In this document: positions 28,501-35,768 of the stretch, piece after piece
Layout of the letters: the number at the start of each line of letters is the position of its first letter
How positions within the stretch are numbered: position 1 is the first letter of the stretch
Assembly (NCBI GenBank): GCA_947258425.1
Contig: CAMYIG010000001.1
Location: forward strand, 1-64,000
Reading direction: 5' to 3'
Length of the DNA stretch: 64,000 nucleotides
Origin: SZUA-76 sp945787585
Lineage (GTDB): Bacteria; Pseudomonadota; Gammaproteobacteria; SZUA-140
Program-made: the position numbers and the translations under genes
Notes under the pieces: model-generated
Told to the model about the DNA's origin: nothing
Database searches by the model: none
Seen by the model: the letters and a program-made list of their open reading frames with translations, nothing else

Positions 28501-28680
28501 ACCCGGCGTGACCTCCTGTGTGATAAGCGCATTGGCGAGCTGGTTTGCCTGAGCATTAAGCTCACCATAGGTAAGCTGGCGATCCTCCCAGATCAAGGCC
28601 GTCTTATCAGGATTACGTTGCGCATTGAGTTCAAAGCGCTGGTAACAGGTCGAAAGAGTAGTCACACAATCACCATTCAC
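22507..28680 (-). CDS. Nonribosomal peptide synthetase, A-T-C-A(luciferase-like monooxygenase)-T (modules 1 and 2)
   Basis: A 2057-residue synthetase that starts the chain, since it has no condensation domain first. Order: A1 (about 10-500, YTSGSTGAPKG), T1 (Ser in HAGGHSLLA, about 555), C (about 610-1050, IHHIVFDGWS), A2 N-part (YTSGSTGRPKG, about 1227), an inserted luciferase-like FMN monooxygenase (about 1300-1660), A2 C-part (YGPTETT, about 1748), T2 (IGGHSLIA, about 1990). Hand-read codes are D-F-W-N-I-G-M-V-H-K for A1, the standard threonine code, and D-I-L-Q-M-G-M-I-W-K for A2, glycine-like. The start codon is GTG without a clear ribosome site; a second in-frame GTG lies five codons on. 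Confidence 0.9.
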   Translation of the reverse strand: MNGDCVTTLSTCYQRFELNAQRNPDKTALIWEDRQLTYGELNAQANQLANALITQEVTPGSLVGLCVSRSFDTVIGILGILKAGAAYVPVDPNYPASRIAYTLNDAKPAVLVTQQTLVENLPACSAKILLIDAMEKGSSTVENPAVAVTDEHLAYVIYTSGSTGAPKGVQVTHKNVSRLFDSTNHWFDFGVDDVWTLFHSYAFDFSVWEIWGALSYGGSLVIVSAETARTPELFYTLLISQGVTVLNQTPSAFQQLQLVDEERHTADTLALRYVIFGGEALNLAALKPWISRHGDNAPQLINMYGITETTVHVTYRPISRDDVDHPKGSLIGRAIPDLKLYLFDDAMKPVIDGQKGELYVAGDGLSKGYLNRPDLTAERFINHTLENGTVIRLYRTGDLARRLSNNELEYLGRIDDQVQLRGFRIELGEIESLLIAYPEVKQVALNVIELGVGDQRLVAYVVKKSDSLQVDALRDYVANGLPVHMVPQHFVFVAEIPLTANGKVDKKALPHPRYADLFEDRDYVAPTGDTETRIAAIWQALLGVERVGVNANFFHAGGHSLLAAQMVARLRREFGVQLSITALFNSPTIAELAKYISSSAVTDVAVTQPVLHKKEHAGDIPLSFMQSRIWFFEQMEQVGALYNIPYAFKIDGDFDPELFKQAMAVIVKRHASMRTTFSVKGGAPTQVIAGQVDLPVFMHDLSQASDPQAEIDKLITNEAHTLFDIEQGPLWRCNIIKLAPSKYVMTFVIHHIVFDGWSVRLLASELEQVYGAMVSGVEPQLPQLSADYADYTAWQSTYMADDRLQAEIDYWLPRLKQMPPVLELPTDFPRSSVQQFNGSSVTLKIPSALHQRLNIIAQQERSSLFMLLLAAYQLLLHRYSSQENFVVGTAVANREPLETEAMLGLFMNSLPLCCDLSGDVSLRELIARVRKTTIADFAHQGLPFDKLVEALNPERDLRYAPVFQVMFIFDALEHESVMNLPGMRTIQLDTHSGTSKYDMTLYMWERPSGLEAVLEYCTDLFSQARMESMLAHYLKVLEVMVEDLNTPVASVPILPREEQQAILKIATGTATAYPENRCVFQLFEQQVVSTPDTSALAFHNDSLSYHELNARANQLAHYLVKHGVGVDDLVGVMLDRSFDMVIALLATWKTGAAYVPLDPTYPKDRLVYMADDAELALVVTQSDYANYLPGEKLLQVDLERSRIDVESDNNLEIPCASSSLAYVIYTSGSTGRPKGVMVEHRNVVNFFAGMDERIAHDSPGVWLAVTSISFDISVLEIFWSLCRGFKLVLYAGDDLKAGEVATRYPAQPIAFSLFYWNFVKDEASREADKYKLLLESAKYADKNGFEALWTPERHFGAFGGLYPNPSVIGAALAATTQNIGIRAGSCVVPLHSPIRIAEEWSVVDNLSNGRAGLSIAPGWQPNDFVIKPENHARAKEIMFDSVETIQQLWKGEAVTFAGPKGDVEVRTYPRPIQEKLPIWVTVAVNPDTFRQAGSIGAHVLTHLLGQDIEKVAENIRLYRSAWKEAGHAGDGQVTLMLHTFIGDDEAQVRDVAQQPMMDYLESAVSLVKAAAWHSPAWKQVSEGTEQTMDEFFNNISDEDRDSLLAFAFDRYYNHSGLFGNVERCVERADQLKEIGVDEIGCLIDFGIETEKVLAHLHYLSQVKEAANPPQSDGADKDYSIAALIERHNVTHFQCTPTMANMLASDQQMHHALGCLSHMMVGGEAFSSQLAVKLRSLVKGQVTNMYGPTETTIWSTTYHLHEADADIPLGSPIANTQTYVLDNNMQLQPLGVPGELVIAGDGVVRGYLNRPELTAEKFVKNSVSGDLNDRMYRTGDLVCMGRDGRLEFMGRIDHQVKLHGYRIELGEIEKLLLENTEVNDALVLLREDEPGNKKLVAYVVPDTGTDININALRNYLGQHLPEFMVPVNYVVLAGLPLLPNGKINRKKLPVPEQGNIDTQAEYVAPASEVEIQVATILQALLGLKQVGLYDNFFEIGGHSLIAVQLITRIRQDFAIDIPLQAIFLSPRLVDFSSKIEQMMLENVNEDELLALLGELEDE

Positions 28681-28747
28681 ATTTTTATATTAGCATTGAT
28701 TTCAGCCTGTTTAAGTTCAGACCCTGTTGGACAACAAATAACATTAA

Positions 28748-29482
28748 TTAGTGCGGTGAGTTACTAGACCGCCAGAATGTCACGGCCTGTGACATCCCCT
28801 CAAATACATGAAATCCCGGATATTGTTCAACATTCCATGTATCATATTTTTCTAGCCAACCGACCGATGCAAGTACTTTATCGTGCACTGGTGTGACATA
28901 CACCAGTCGAAAAGCACGAGGATTCTTATCCAGCGAGCAGCGAATCGCCGCAAGTACTTCTAACACTGTAATTTCCCCAAAGGGGTTGAACATAAACACG
29001 ACGGTTACATCGTCAAAATCATACGCCTGAGCCAACCCTTCACGAAGCTCGATGTCAGCCTTCCGCCCGCGCAATTTCTGAGCATTTAAACGCGCAATGG
29101 GTAAAAAACTGCTGTTATATTCAAGCCCAATCACGCGCCCAACGTCTGTTCGCGCAGCGACGCTGAGTGTTCGCCCTTTACCACATCCCAGATCGACAAA
29201 GACATCTCGAGCATCTAAAGCGAGATGTTTCATGATGTCATGCAACAACAGGTACGGCGTTGCTTCATAACGAAAGCCGTCCTGTGGCATACCGATATCA
29301 ACGATTGCCTCGGTATTGATCCCTAAATAGCGCTCCCAAAACTTGTCATGGAGTCTTATTTCATAGGGTGCAGCCCCAATTGCCTCACCCTTTCTAAAAA
29401 TATAACGCGCCAGAAGAACATCTTTGTTTTTGATAATGAATCTGGGTAACTTCACAAAAAGAAGTTTCAGCTGGTTTAACAA
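28748..29482 (-). CDS. Class I SAM-dependent methyltransferase
   Basis: A 244-residue protein with the SAM-binding motif VFVDLGCGKGR (94-104), an acidic residue at the end of strand 2 (GLEYNS) and a MFNPFG segment at strand 4 where the substrate-side motif is expected. The N-terminal 60 residues are basic and may touch the membrane. It is the first gene of the minus-strand NRPS run, 67 bases before the first synthetase, so it may methylate the peptide product or an intermediate; that is inferred from position only. The start codon is TTG with a strong AAGGCGGAAG site. Confidence 0.78.
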   Translation of the reverse strand: MLNQLKLLFVKLPRFIIKNKDVLLARYIFRKGEAIGAAPYEIRLHDKFWERYLGINTEAIVDIGMPQDGFRYEATPYLLLHDIMKHLALDARDVFVDLGCGKGRTLSVAARTDVGRVIGLEYNSSFLPIARLNAQKLRGRKADIELREGLAQAYDFDDVTVVFMFNPFGEITVLEVLAAIRCSLDKNPRAFRLVYVTPVHDKVLASVGWLEKYDTWNVEQYPGFHVFEGMSQAVTFWRSSNSPH

Positions 29483-30119
29483 TGCTTCCGCCTTATTTTT
29501 TCTGTTTTATAATTAACATGGTCGCATGATCACAGCCAGAAGTGGACATCACAATACCCATCTTTAAATAACTAAAATGACTCAAAATTGATTTCACCTC
29601 GGATAAACATTACTTTATGACACAGCAACGTGGCCCCAAAACTGGATAAAGTCACAAACATTCCCCATCATTCTATCGTCGACTCACTCATAAAGCTTTA
29701 AATATAGTGGGACAACAATTAAACTCACTACCCTTTATCTACAGTCAACGACAGTGAGGAGATATCCCTGCCTCTGAACAATCGTAACCCATTATTCTCA
29801 TGATGAATATAGGGGAATTACCTCTGGTGATTAAACTTAATTAAATCTACTGCAAACCAGTTAAAACTGATTATTCGGATTCACAATATGATATGTACTG
29901 CCACGCTTCGCAACACATGAACAAACGATCATAAGATACCTGCCCATTTAAATAACTACTGCAATATATAATCTCACCAAATCCGGGGCAACGACCCCTA
30001 ATTGATTATACCGCGATATCCCACTTTTTAATCAATACGATGCCCGATGAGTTAAGTAATTACCATCTCAAGACATGCTATTATTGGCCGCTGACTAAAC
30101 TGGTCTTAACCTTACAATA
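29483..30119. other. 637-base AT-rich intergenic region
   Basis: The longest gene-free stretch in the window, between the divergent NRPS/methyltransferase run and the plus-strand acyltransferase island. No coding sequence or known RNA is recognisable. It holds one candidate sigma-54 site reading left (listed separately). A GGGGCAACGACCCC hairpin near 29984-29998 has no T-run. Confidence 0.5.
29523..29538 (-). promoter_or_regulatory. Candidate sigma-54 promoter of the methyltransferase/NRPS operon
   Basis: On the minus strand TGGCTGTGATCATGCG has the invariant GG and GC ten bases apart, with TGGC and TGC matching the -24/-12 consensus. Transcription would start near 29512, about 30 bases before the methyltransferase start. 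Seven fixed bases can match by chance in a window this size, so it is a candidate only. Confidence 0.35.
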
Positions 30120-31346
30120 ATGATAAACACTCAGGCACCAATGGCACATATCCCAACACACGAATTCACTGTAGAGATATTGCGTTCAACAAAAGAGATC
30201 GAACAAATCACACCAGAATGGCAGGATTTTATTGCGACGCAGATCCGAGAAAAAAATATCCATCAAGACCCTTACGTAATACAGTCAAGATTAGCGACAG
30301 TTGAAGGCGTCACTGTATATAAACCACTGATTATAACCCTTCGAAATAATCATCAGATTATCGCTATAGCACCTTTCTATAGCAATAAATCTAAATTTGA
30401 CCTTAAGCTGGGTATCGTCAAGCTATTCTCTCTCCCAATCAATAAATTGCAGTTATTCGGTGATAGCGTGCTCATTCACAAAGATTATCAGCCAGCTGAG
30501 TGCCTCGATAAGATATTTGATACGCTAAGGGCGTTTAACAATGATTTTGATATTATTTCTATCAATAGCACTCACGTGCCAGGAACCCTCTGGGACTATT
30601 TTGAAAGTGAGCAATGTTGCAAACAGAATATAAAGTTAGTGCCTGCCAGCAAAAAAATGGAGGTCAACAGGCAAATAAAAATGGCTGATAGCCTGGATGA
30701 TTACCTGGGCGCGATGAAGAAAAAGACCCGCTACAATCTCAAACGCACTGCAAAAAAGCTTTCTGAACTCGATGACGGGACAATTAAGACCATTGAAGTC
30801 AGACAGCCAGATGACGTAAAGCAGTTTCTCCAGGACCTCGACACTATCTATAATTGCACATGGCAATCAGGTACATTTGGTAAAAAAATAAGAAACACTG
30901 CTGCTGGCATCGCTTTCTTTGAAAATATAGCGGCTAAAGGATGGCTGAGATCTTATATACTCAAAAGTGACAAGACGCCTATTGCCTTCATCCTTGGCTA
31001 TCAATACAACGGTATTTATTACTATGATGAGATCGGGCATGACCTCAGCTGGCGTAAAGAGAACCCGGGGAATGCACTTAATCTACACATGATGGAATTT
31101 CTTCATGCAAGCGATACCCCTGATATCGTCGATTTTGGGTATGGAGAAAATGACTATAAACGCATCTTCGGTAACCTGGAGTTTGATGCTCGAAAAATAT
31201 ACCTTATAAAAACCTCACCCAATTACGGTGCCTGCTTGCTCCGCGCCCACCAACTGCTCGATTCAATATACCTTACGCTACATACTATGGCCGTTAAGTA
31301 TAAACTTGACGACTATTTGAGAAAGCTCACCAAAAAAAGAGCCTGA
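30120..31346 (+). CDS. GNAT-type acyltransferase, CelD/BcsL-like (FemAB-like fold)
   Basis: A 408-residue cytoplasmic protein with the double-GNAT layout of the CelD/BcsL group: a basic KKKTRYNLKRTAKKL segment (about 199-213) followed by the second acyltransferase half with YILKSDKTPIAFILGYQYNG and the DFGYGENDYKRIFGN ending. Members acylate sugars or aminoacylate envelope polymers and are common in exopolysaccharide loci, including exosortase A loci, where a FemAB-type relative is a regular member. It is the first of three plus-strand genes in an otherwise minus-strand region and probably has its own promoter in the long upstream gap. The donor and acceptor are unknown. Confidence 0.75.
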   Translation: MINTQAPMAHIPTHEFTVEILRSTKEIEQITPEWQDFIATQIREKNIHQDPYVIQSRLATVEGVTVYKPLIITLRNNHQIIAIAPFYSNKSKFDLKLGIVKLFSLPINKLQLFGDSVLIHKDYQPAECLDKIFDTLRAFNNDFDIISINSTHVPGTLWDYFESEQCCKQNIKLVPASKKMEVNRQIKMADSLDDYLGAMKKKTRYNLKRTAKKLSELDDGTIKTIEVRQPDDVKQFLQDLDTIYNCTWQSGTFGKKIRNTAAGIAFFENIAAKGWLRSYILKSDKTPIAFILGYQYNGIYYYDEIGHDLSWRKENPGNALNLHMMEFLHASDTPDIVDFGYGENDYKRIFGNLEFDARKIYLIKTSPNYGACLLRAHQLLDSIYLTLHTMAVKYKLDDYLRKLTKKRA

Positions 31347-31686
31347 CCAAGGCCTCAGAGAGCAGTAACGCTGCGAATTCCTCTCGGCGTCGGTTAAATT
31401 CAAGGCATACCTTAGACATCCCAAGTATGGGCCTCCTGTCGCCCGCTAAAAACTATCAATTCAATACTACAAAAGCTAAAAATCGACAAAGGTTACCTCC
31501 GTCTCATCCGGGTTGTGATGGACCTAACAAAATCCAACTCCCAGTCTAAGAATACGTTCCGTAAGCCGAATTATAGTGACATGGTAGCCAACGTTTTCAC
31601 GCTACCCCTGAATAAGCGCAAGGAAAGAAAAACAGCATCTGTTTTTACTTCAGGTCACCAGAGTCGTATAGCGGAGTTTACTTTCC
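31347..31686. other. Intergenic region before the repeat lipoprotein
   Basis: About 340 bases with no supported gene. A 66-codon open frame near its end (31515-31715) runs into the lipoprotein in another frame and looks non-coding. No clear terminator or promoter was seen. Confidence 0.4.
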
Positions 31687-33807
31687 ATGAGCACACAGCA
31701 ACAAGCCACCAATAGCACATGCTCTAAAACCCCCTTAAGCAAGCTCTCAGGGCTTTTTTCACTAGGTCTTTGCATATTAATCGCGGGTTGTGGCGGCGGC
31801 GGCTCATCATCTGAGAATGATTCTGCAGCCAGCACCACCACTAGCAGTATCTCTACAACCACAGTAGTCCTGCCGGTTATTAGTGCGCTGATTAATAACA
31901 CTTCGGATGATGCTGAAGAATCTGTTGCTAACGGAGAAATGGACCTCATGAGCAGTGATATTGAACTGATTAATGAGACTAATGGTGTGGGCGACCAGCT
32001 GGTTGGCTTACGTTACGCACTTCTGGTGCCAGACAACAGCACCATTACAAATGCATATATACAGTTTACTACAGATGAAGTGTCAACAGGCACCAGCAAT
32101 TTAGTAATTAAAGGTGAAAATGCTATCGATGCTGCTGGCTTCACAACGACTAACTACAACATCTCTTCAAGGCAGACAACGAATACATCCGTGAACTGGA
32201 CACCCCCAGACTGGAACGAAGTCGGTGAAAGTAATAATGCACAACGCACACCCGATCTGAGCACGATCATTCAGGAAATCATTGAATTACCTAACTGGCA
32301 GATCAACAACCATATTGCCTTTATTATCAGCGGCAGTGGCACACGTACTTCTGTGTCACATAATGGCTCCCCAGTATTTGCACCAAAACTTCATGTGGAA
32401 TACACAACATCACTAGCACCAGTACTCAACGATAGTATTCCAGTCGCATATCCAGACACATTGACCACACCAGCGAATACCCCTGCAACGATTAATATCC
32501 TAACCAACGACCAGGGCATTGCTGATACACCTGTTTCTATCAGCATCAGCAGTGCGCCTTCAAATGGCAATGTAGTGATTGGACAAAACGGTGCCATTAC
32601 ATACACACCTAATGGCGGTTATTCAGGTGCCGATTTGATCACTTACCAAATAACTGATGCAGATGGTGATACTGACACCGCTACTATTACGATTAATGTA
32701 ACACCCACTGCCGTTGATTATATTCCAGTCGCCAATAGCGACAGCATTAGCCTCGATATCAACACCGCTGCTTCTATAAATGTACTCACTAATGATACCG
32801 GGCTTGAAAATGGCGGCATCGTTGTGAGCATCAATAGCACTGCCTCAAACGGCACCATATCCATTGGTCAAAATGGCAACCTGACATATACCCCCAATAA
32901 CAACTACATCGGGAATGATGGCTTTAGTTACAGAATCACCGATATTGATGGTGATACTAGCAGCGCCAGTGTCAATGTCACCGTGAGTGACATCGATCAC
33001 TTTCCAGTCGCTAACGACGATAGCATCATGACTAACACCAACATTGCTGGCGCTATAAACATACTCACAAATGACACCGGCCTGGAAGATGGCAGCATTA
33101 CCGTTAGCATTAATAGCGCACCAGCCAATGGTAATGTCTCAATCGGACAAAATGGACTGCTATCATATACCCCAAATAATAATTACACAGGTAACGATGC
33201 ATTTAGCTATGTGATTACAGATGCTGATGGCGACAGTGATAACGCAACCGTCAACATCACCGTTACTTCAAATGATATCGATTACACGCCTGTTGCCAAC
33301 ACAGATAATGCCACCACACAAACCGTCACTCCCGTTACCATCGCGGTACTGAGTAATGACACGGGCATAGAAGATGGGCCAATCACAGTGTCGATTACAA
33401 GTGCGCCCTCTTATGGCAGTGTTGTCATCGAATCAGACAACACCGTTACTTACACCCCAAATGCAGGTCACTTCGGCCCTGATAGCTTTATCTATACCAT
33501 TACTGATACTGACAGTGATAATGCAGCAGCCAACGTTGCGATCACGGTGGTATGCACATCCGGAATCTGCACTAAAACCATTCGAGTTTCATGGAACGCT
33601 AACCCCGAGTCTGATCTCTCCGGTTATTACATCCATCATGGGACTCAATCAGGTGTTTATACCGATAAAATATGGGTAGGTAACGTCACTTCGTATGACT
33701 ATGAAACATCTGACTTAACCGGCCATTTCTTTGCCATATCTGCCGCAAATACGGCAAGTGATGAATCCGGCCTGTCCAGTGAAGTCTCCATATCATTAGC
33801 GCTTTAA
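31687..33807 (+). CDS. Lipoprotein with four cadherin-like repeats and a fibronectin III-like end
   Basis: A 706-residue surface protein. The signal peptide ends in a lipobox (LIAGC, Cys35) followed by a Gly/Ser/Thr-rich linker. Residues 60-250 form a domain like the carbohydrate-binding or DNRLRE type. Four tandem repeats of about 93 residues follow (about 250-620), each starting PVA-x-x-D and containing ILTND, SYTPNNNY-type and TDADGD text; the Asp-rich turns suggest calcium binding, as in bacterial cadherin-like domains. The last 80 residues look like fibronectin III. There is no PEP-CTERM tail. It may help cells bind matrix or each other. Confidence 0.82.
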   Translation: MSTQQQATNSTCSKTPLSKLSGLFSLGLCILIAGCGGGGSSSENDSAASTTTSSISTTTVVLPVISALINNTSDDAEESVANGEMDLMSSDIELINETNGVGDQLVGLRYALLVPDNSTITNAYIQFTTDEVSTGTSNLVIKGENAIDAAGFTTTNYNISSRQTTNTSVNWTPPDWNEVGESNNAQRTPDLSTIIQEIIELPNWQINNHIAFIISGSGTRTSVSHNGSPVFAPKLHVEYTTSLAPVLNDSIPVAYPDTLTTPANTPATINILTNDQGIADTPVSISISSAPSNGNVVIGQNGAITYTPNGGYSGADLITYQITDADGDTDTATITINVTPTAVDYIPVANSDSISLDINTAASINVLTNDTGLENGGIVVSINSTASNGTISIGQNGNLTYTPNNNYIGNDGFSYRITDIDGDTSSASVNVTVSDIDHFPVANDDSIMTNTNIAGAINILTNDTGLEDGSITVSINSAPANGNVSIGQNGLLSYTPNNNYTGNDAFSYVITDADGDSDNATVNITVTSNDIDYTPVANTDNATTQTVTPVTIAVLSNDTGIEDGPITVSITSAPSYGSVVIESDNTVTYTPNAGHFGPDSFIYTITDTDSDNAAANVAITVVCTSGICTKTIRVSWNANPESDLSGYYIHHGTQSGVYTDKIWVGNVTSYDYETSDLTGHFFAISAANTASDESGLSSEVSISLAL
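32437..33560 (+). repeat. Four tandem cadherin-like coding repeats
   Basis: Units of about 280 bases start near 32437, 32722, 33001 and 33286. The start of each unit is alike (ATTCCAGTCGC-type) and the middle encodes ILTND or VLSND and YTPN. Units 2 and 3 look most alike, which suggests recent duplication. Confidence 0.75.
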
Positions 33808-33883
33808 ACAAAGCATAAATAGCTATCCATATCGCACCAGTGATTTAGTACTAAAAAGCACCAACTACGTCAGGAAGATTACA

Positions 33884-35479
33884 ATGAAAGTTACATCAAA
33901 ATTCAGATTACTACTACCCACAGCACTGCTTATAATGCTTGGAAGTAACAACTGTCTTGCTGCCGATTATTATGTTGCCATAACCGGAAGTGATACTGCC
34001 GGTCAGGGCACTACTGGCTCACCGTGGGGTACGATTGGCTACGGTATCAATCAATTAGCATCGGGTGACACACTGATCGTCAAAGCTGGCACTTATCTCG
34101 GAAGAGAAAACTTCATCAATTCTCGACTATCCGCTCTACCTAGCGGAACACCCGGCAACTACACTACGATTAAAGCAGAGTCGCCATTAACCGCAGTCAT
34201 TAGAAACAGTGGTTCCATTAATTACTATGACAATTTACTGCGCCTCGAAGGGAACTATATTCACGTTGATGGCTTCGTAATTGATATGATCAATCAACGC
34301 GAACCAGAATACAATGCAGAAGTCACAGGTAATTATAACAAGATCACGCAGAGCCTGTTTCGCAGAGAAGGCGATGTGAATGAATTTGGTGGCTGGGTAT
34401 CAATACTAGGGGACTATAATCTTGTTGAAGACAGCGCCGGAGTAGGTGCAGCACGATACGGTTTTTATACCGGCGGGCCGACTTCATCTGCCAGCCAAAA
34501 TATTTTTCGCCGCATCGTCGCACGCGTTGATTACTCCAACTCACTACAACCCAAATCAGCGTTTGCCGCCTACGGAAATAATGATGGCCACAACATGCAT
34601 GATGTCTTATTCCAGAACTGCATTGCTATCGACGGACGCCGTGGCCCTACAGGCTCAGAAGAGACTTACGGGGGCTTTTATTTCCCTAAAAACGCCGCCA
34701 ATGTCACAGTTCAAGGCAGCATCGTGCTCAATAATGAAGCTGCACATGCGGGCTATTTTGCAAAAGAATTACACGGCGAAAATATTCGCCTGGAACACTC
34801 GATTGCCTGGGATGTGTATGGCACCTCCTATATTGCAGGAGTACGTATTAACGGCGCGGGCGGGCCCTACTTTGGCATGGATCATATGACCATTGGTGAG
34901 TCACCTGTCGCCTATTATAATCAGGACAGCGCGCAACAACGTGTCATGACTAATTCCTTATTACACAATAACGGCGCACGCTCTAATGGATCAGATTATG
35001 GTTGGACGAGCGCAACACACAATGCATTTTCCCCCGCTCCGCAGGCCACTGGTAGTAACTCAGTAACAGGGAATGTAGACCTGAAATATATTCTGCGCGC
35101 AGAATCAGACAGTGCACTTGTGGGGGCCGCCAGCGATAGCGGTAACATTGGTGCAGATGTTACACAACAATATGGCGTATCAGGGACTTTATGGGGGGAA
35201 CCCGGTTATGATCAACGTACTACTAATAACCTCTGGCCCTGGAATCATGAAGACACCATTAAACAGTGGTTCAGCGTTACCAATAATCCGCCAGCAGGCA
35301 ATGTGCCTAGCACTAACAACACCATCCGTGGGTTTACTGTTGCAAACGATCAGTTTGGTAAAAGCATGACCTTAACCCGCTATATCTGGCAATACCTGGG
35401 GAATGAAATCCCAGCTGGCATCTATACGATATCATCAATTTCTACACCAACGGGAGCCTCTGCCACCAAACTCCCATAG
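33884..35479 (+). CDS. Secreted right-handed parallel beta-helix protein
   Basis: A 531-residue protein with a Sec signal peptide (about 1-26, CLA before ADYYVA). It opens with the DYYVAITGSDTAGQGTTGSP text typical of pectate-lyase-like beta-helix proteins (DUF1565-type start), then shows irregular N- and G-rich coils. Such proteins bind or cut acidic polysaccharides. I see no clear catalytic triad, so a lyase, an epimerase-like protein or a binding protein are all possible. It follows the repeat lipoprotein by 76 bases on the same strand and both are exported, so they may work on the same polymer. Confidence 0.75.
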   Translation: MKVTSKFRLLLPTALLIMLGSNNCLAADYYVAITGSDTAGQGTTGSPWGTIGYGINQLASGDTLIVKAGTYLGRENFINSRLSALPSGTPGNYTTIKAESPLTAVIRNSGSINYYDNLLRLEGNYIHVDGFVIDMINQREPEYNAEVTGNYNKITQSLFRREGDVNEFGGWVSILGDYNLVEDSAGVGAARYGFYTGGPTSSASQNIFRRIVARVDYSNSLQPKSAFAAYGNNDGHNMHDVLFQNCIAIDGRRGPTGSEETYGGFYFPKNAANVTVQGSIVLNNEAAHAGYFAKELHGENIRLEHSIAWDVYGTSYIAGVRINGAGGPYFGMDHMTIGESPVAYYNQDSAQQRVMTNSLLHNNGARSNGSDYGWTSATHNAFSPAPQATGSNSVTGNVDLKYILRAESDSALVGAASDSGNIGADVTQQYGVSGTLWGEPGYDQRTTNNLWPWNHEDTIKQWFSVTNNPPAGNVPSTNNTIRGFTVANDQFGKSMTLTRYIWQYLGNEIPAGIYTISSISTPTGASATKLP

Positions 35480-35768
35480 GTATGGATTTTAGTTTTCACT
35501 AGTTAATTAAAACTATTATCTGCGTTACTCTACGCTCTGGTCATACGTTTGTCGTAACTTAGGGTGTTTACGGCCAGGGCAATCATACCAAGACTCACAC
35601 TGAAACTCAGTCCTGAAACGCTCTCCAGTATAATGTTATTCACTTGTAGTAGTGGCGAGGTGACCCGAAAGCGCAAATCATCATCAATGATTCAAACCAC
35701 ATCATGGATTTCAGCAGCCCACAGAAAGGGCTTATTATCTGTGACAACCAGGTCTTATTTGGAACTTC
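35480..35768. other. Intergenic region with a possible gene remnant
   Basis: Convergent space between the beta-helix gene and the deacetylase-like gene. On the minus strand about 75 codons (35755 to 35525) stay open except for one TGA near 35695, with a hydrophobic stretch resembling a membrane segment near the end. It may be a decayed gene tail but matches nothing I recognise. TAGTTTT/AAAACTA near 35490-35515 could form a weak hairpin. Confidence 0.3.

Noticed and set aside
14795..29482. A siderophore cluster
   Set aside because: There is no TonB receptor, no exporter, no 2,3-dihydroxybenzoate or salicylate genes, no hydroxamate genes and no Fur-like box that I could see; predicted residues are Thr, Gly and Cys-like.
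29756..29773. GG-N10-GC match reading toward the acyltransferase gene
   Set aside because: Spacing fits, but the rest of the -24 box does not and it is about 350 bases from the start.
31515..31715. 66-codon open frame before the repeat lipoprotein
   Set aside because: It runs into the lipoprotein gene in another frame, has a biased Lys/Ser/Thr content like non-coding DNA, and lacks a recognisable ribosome site.
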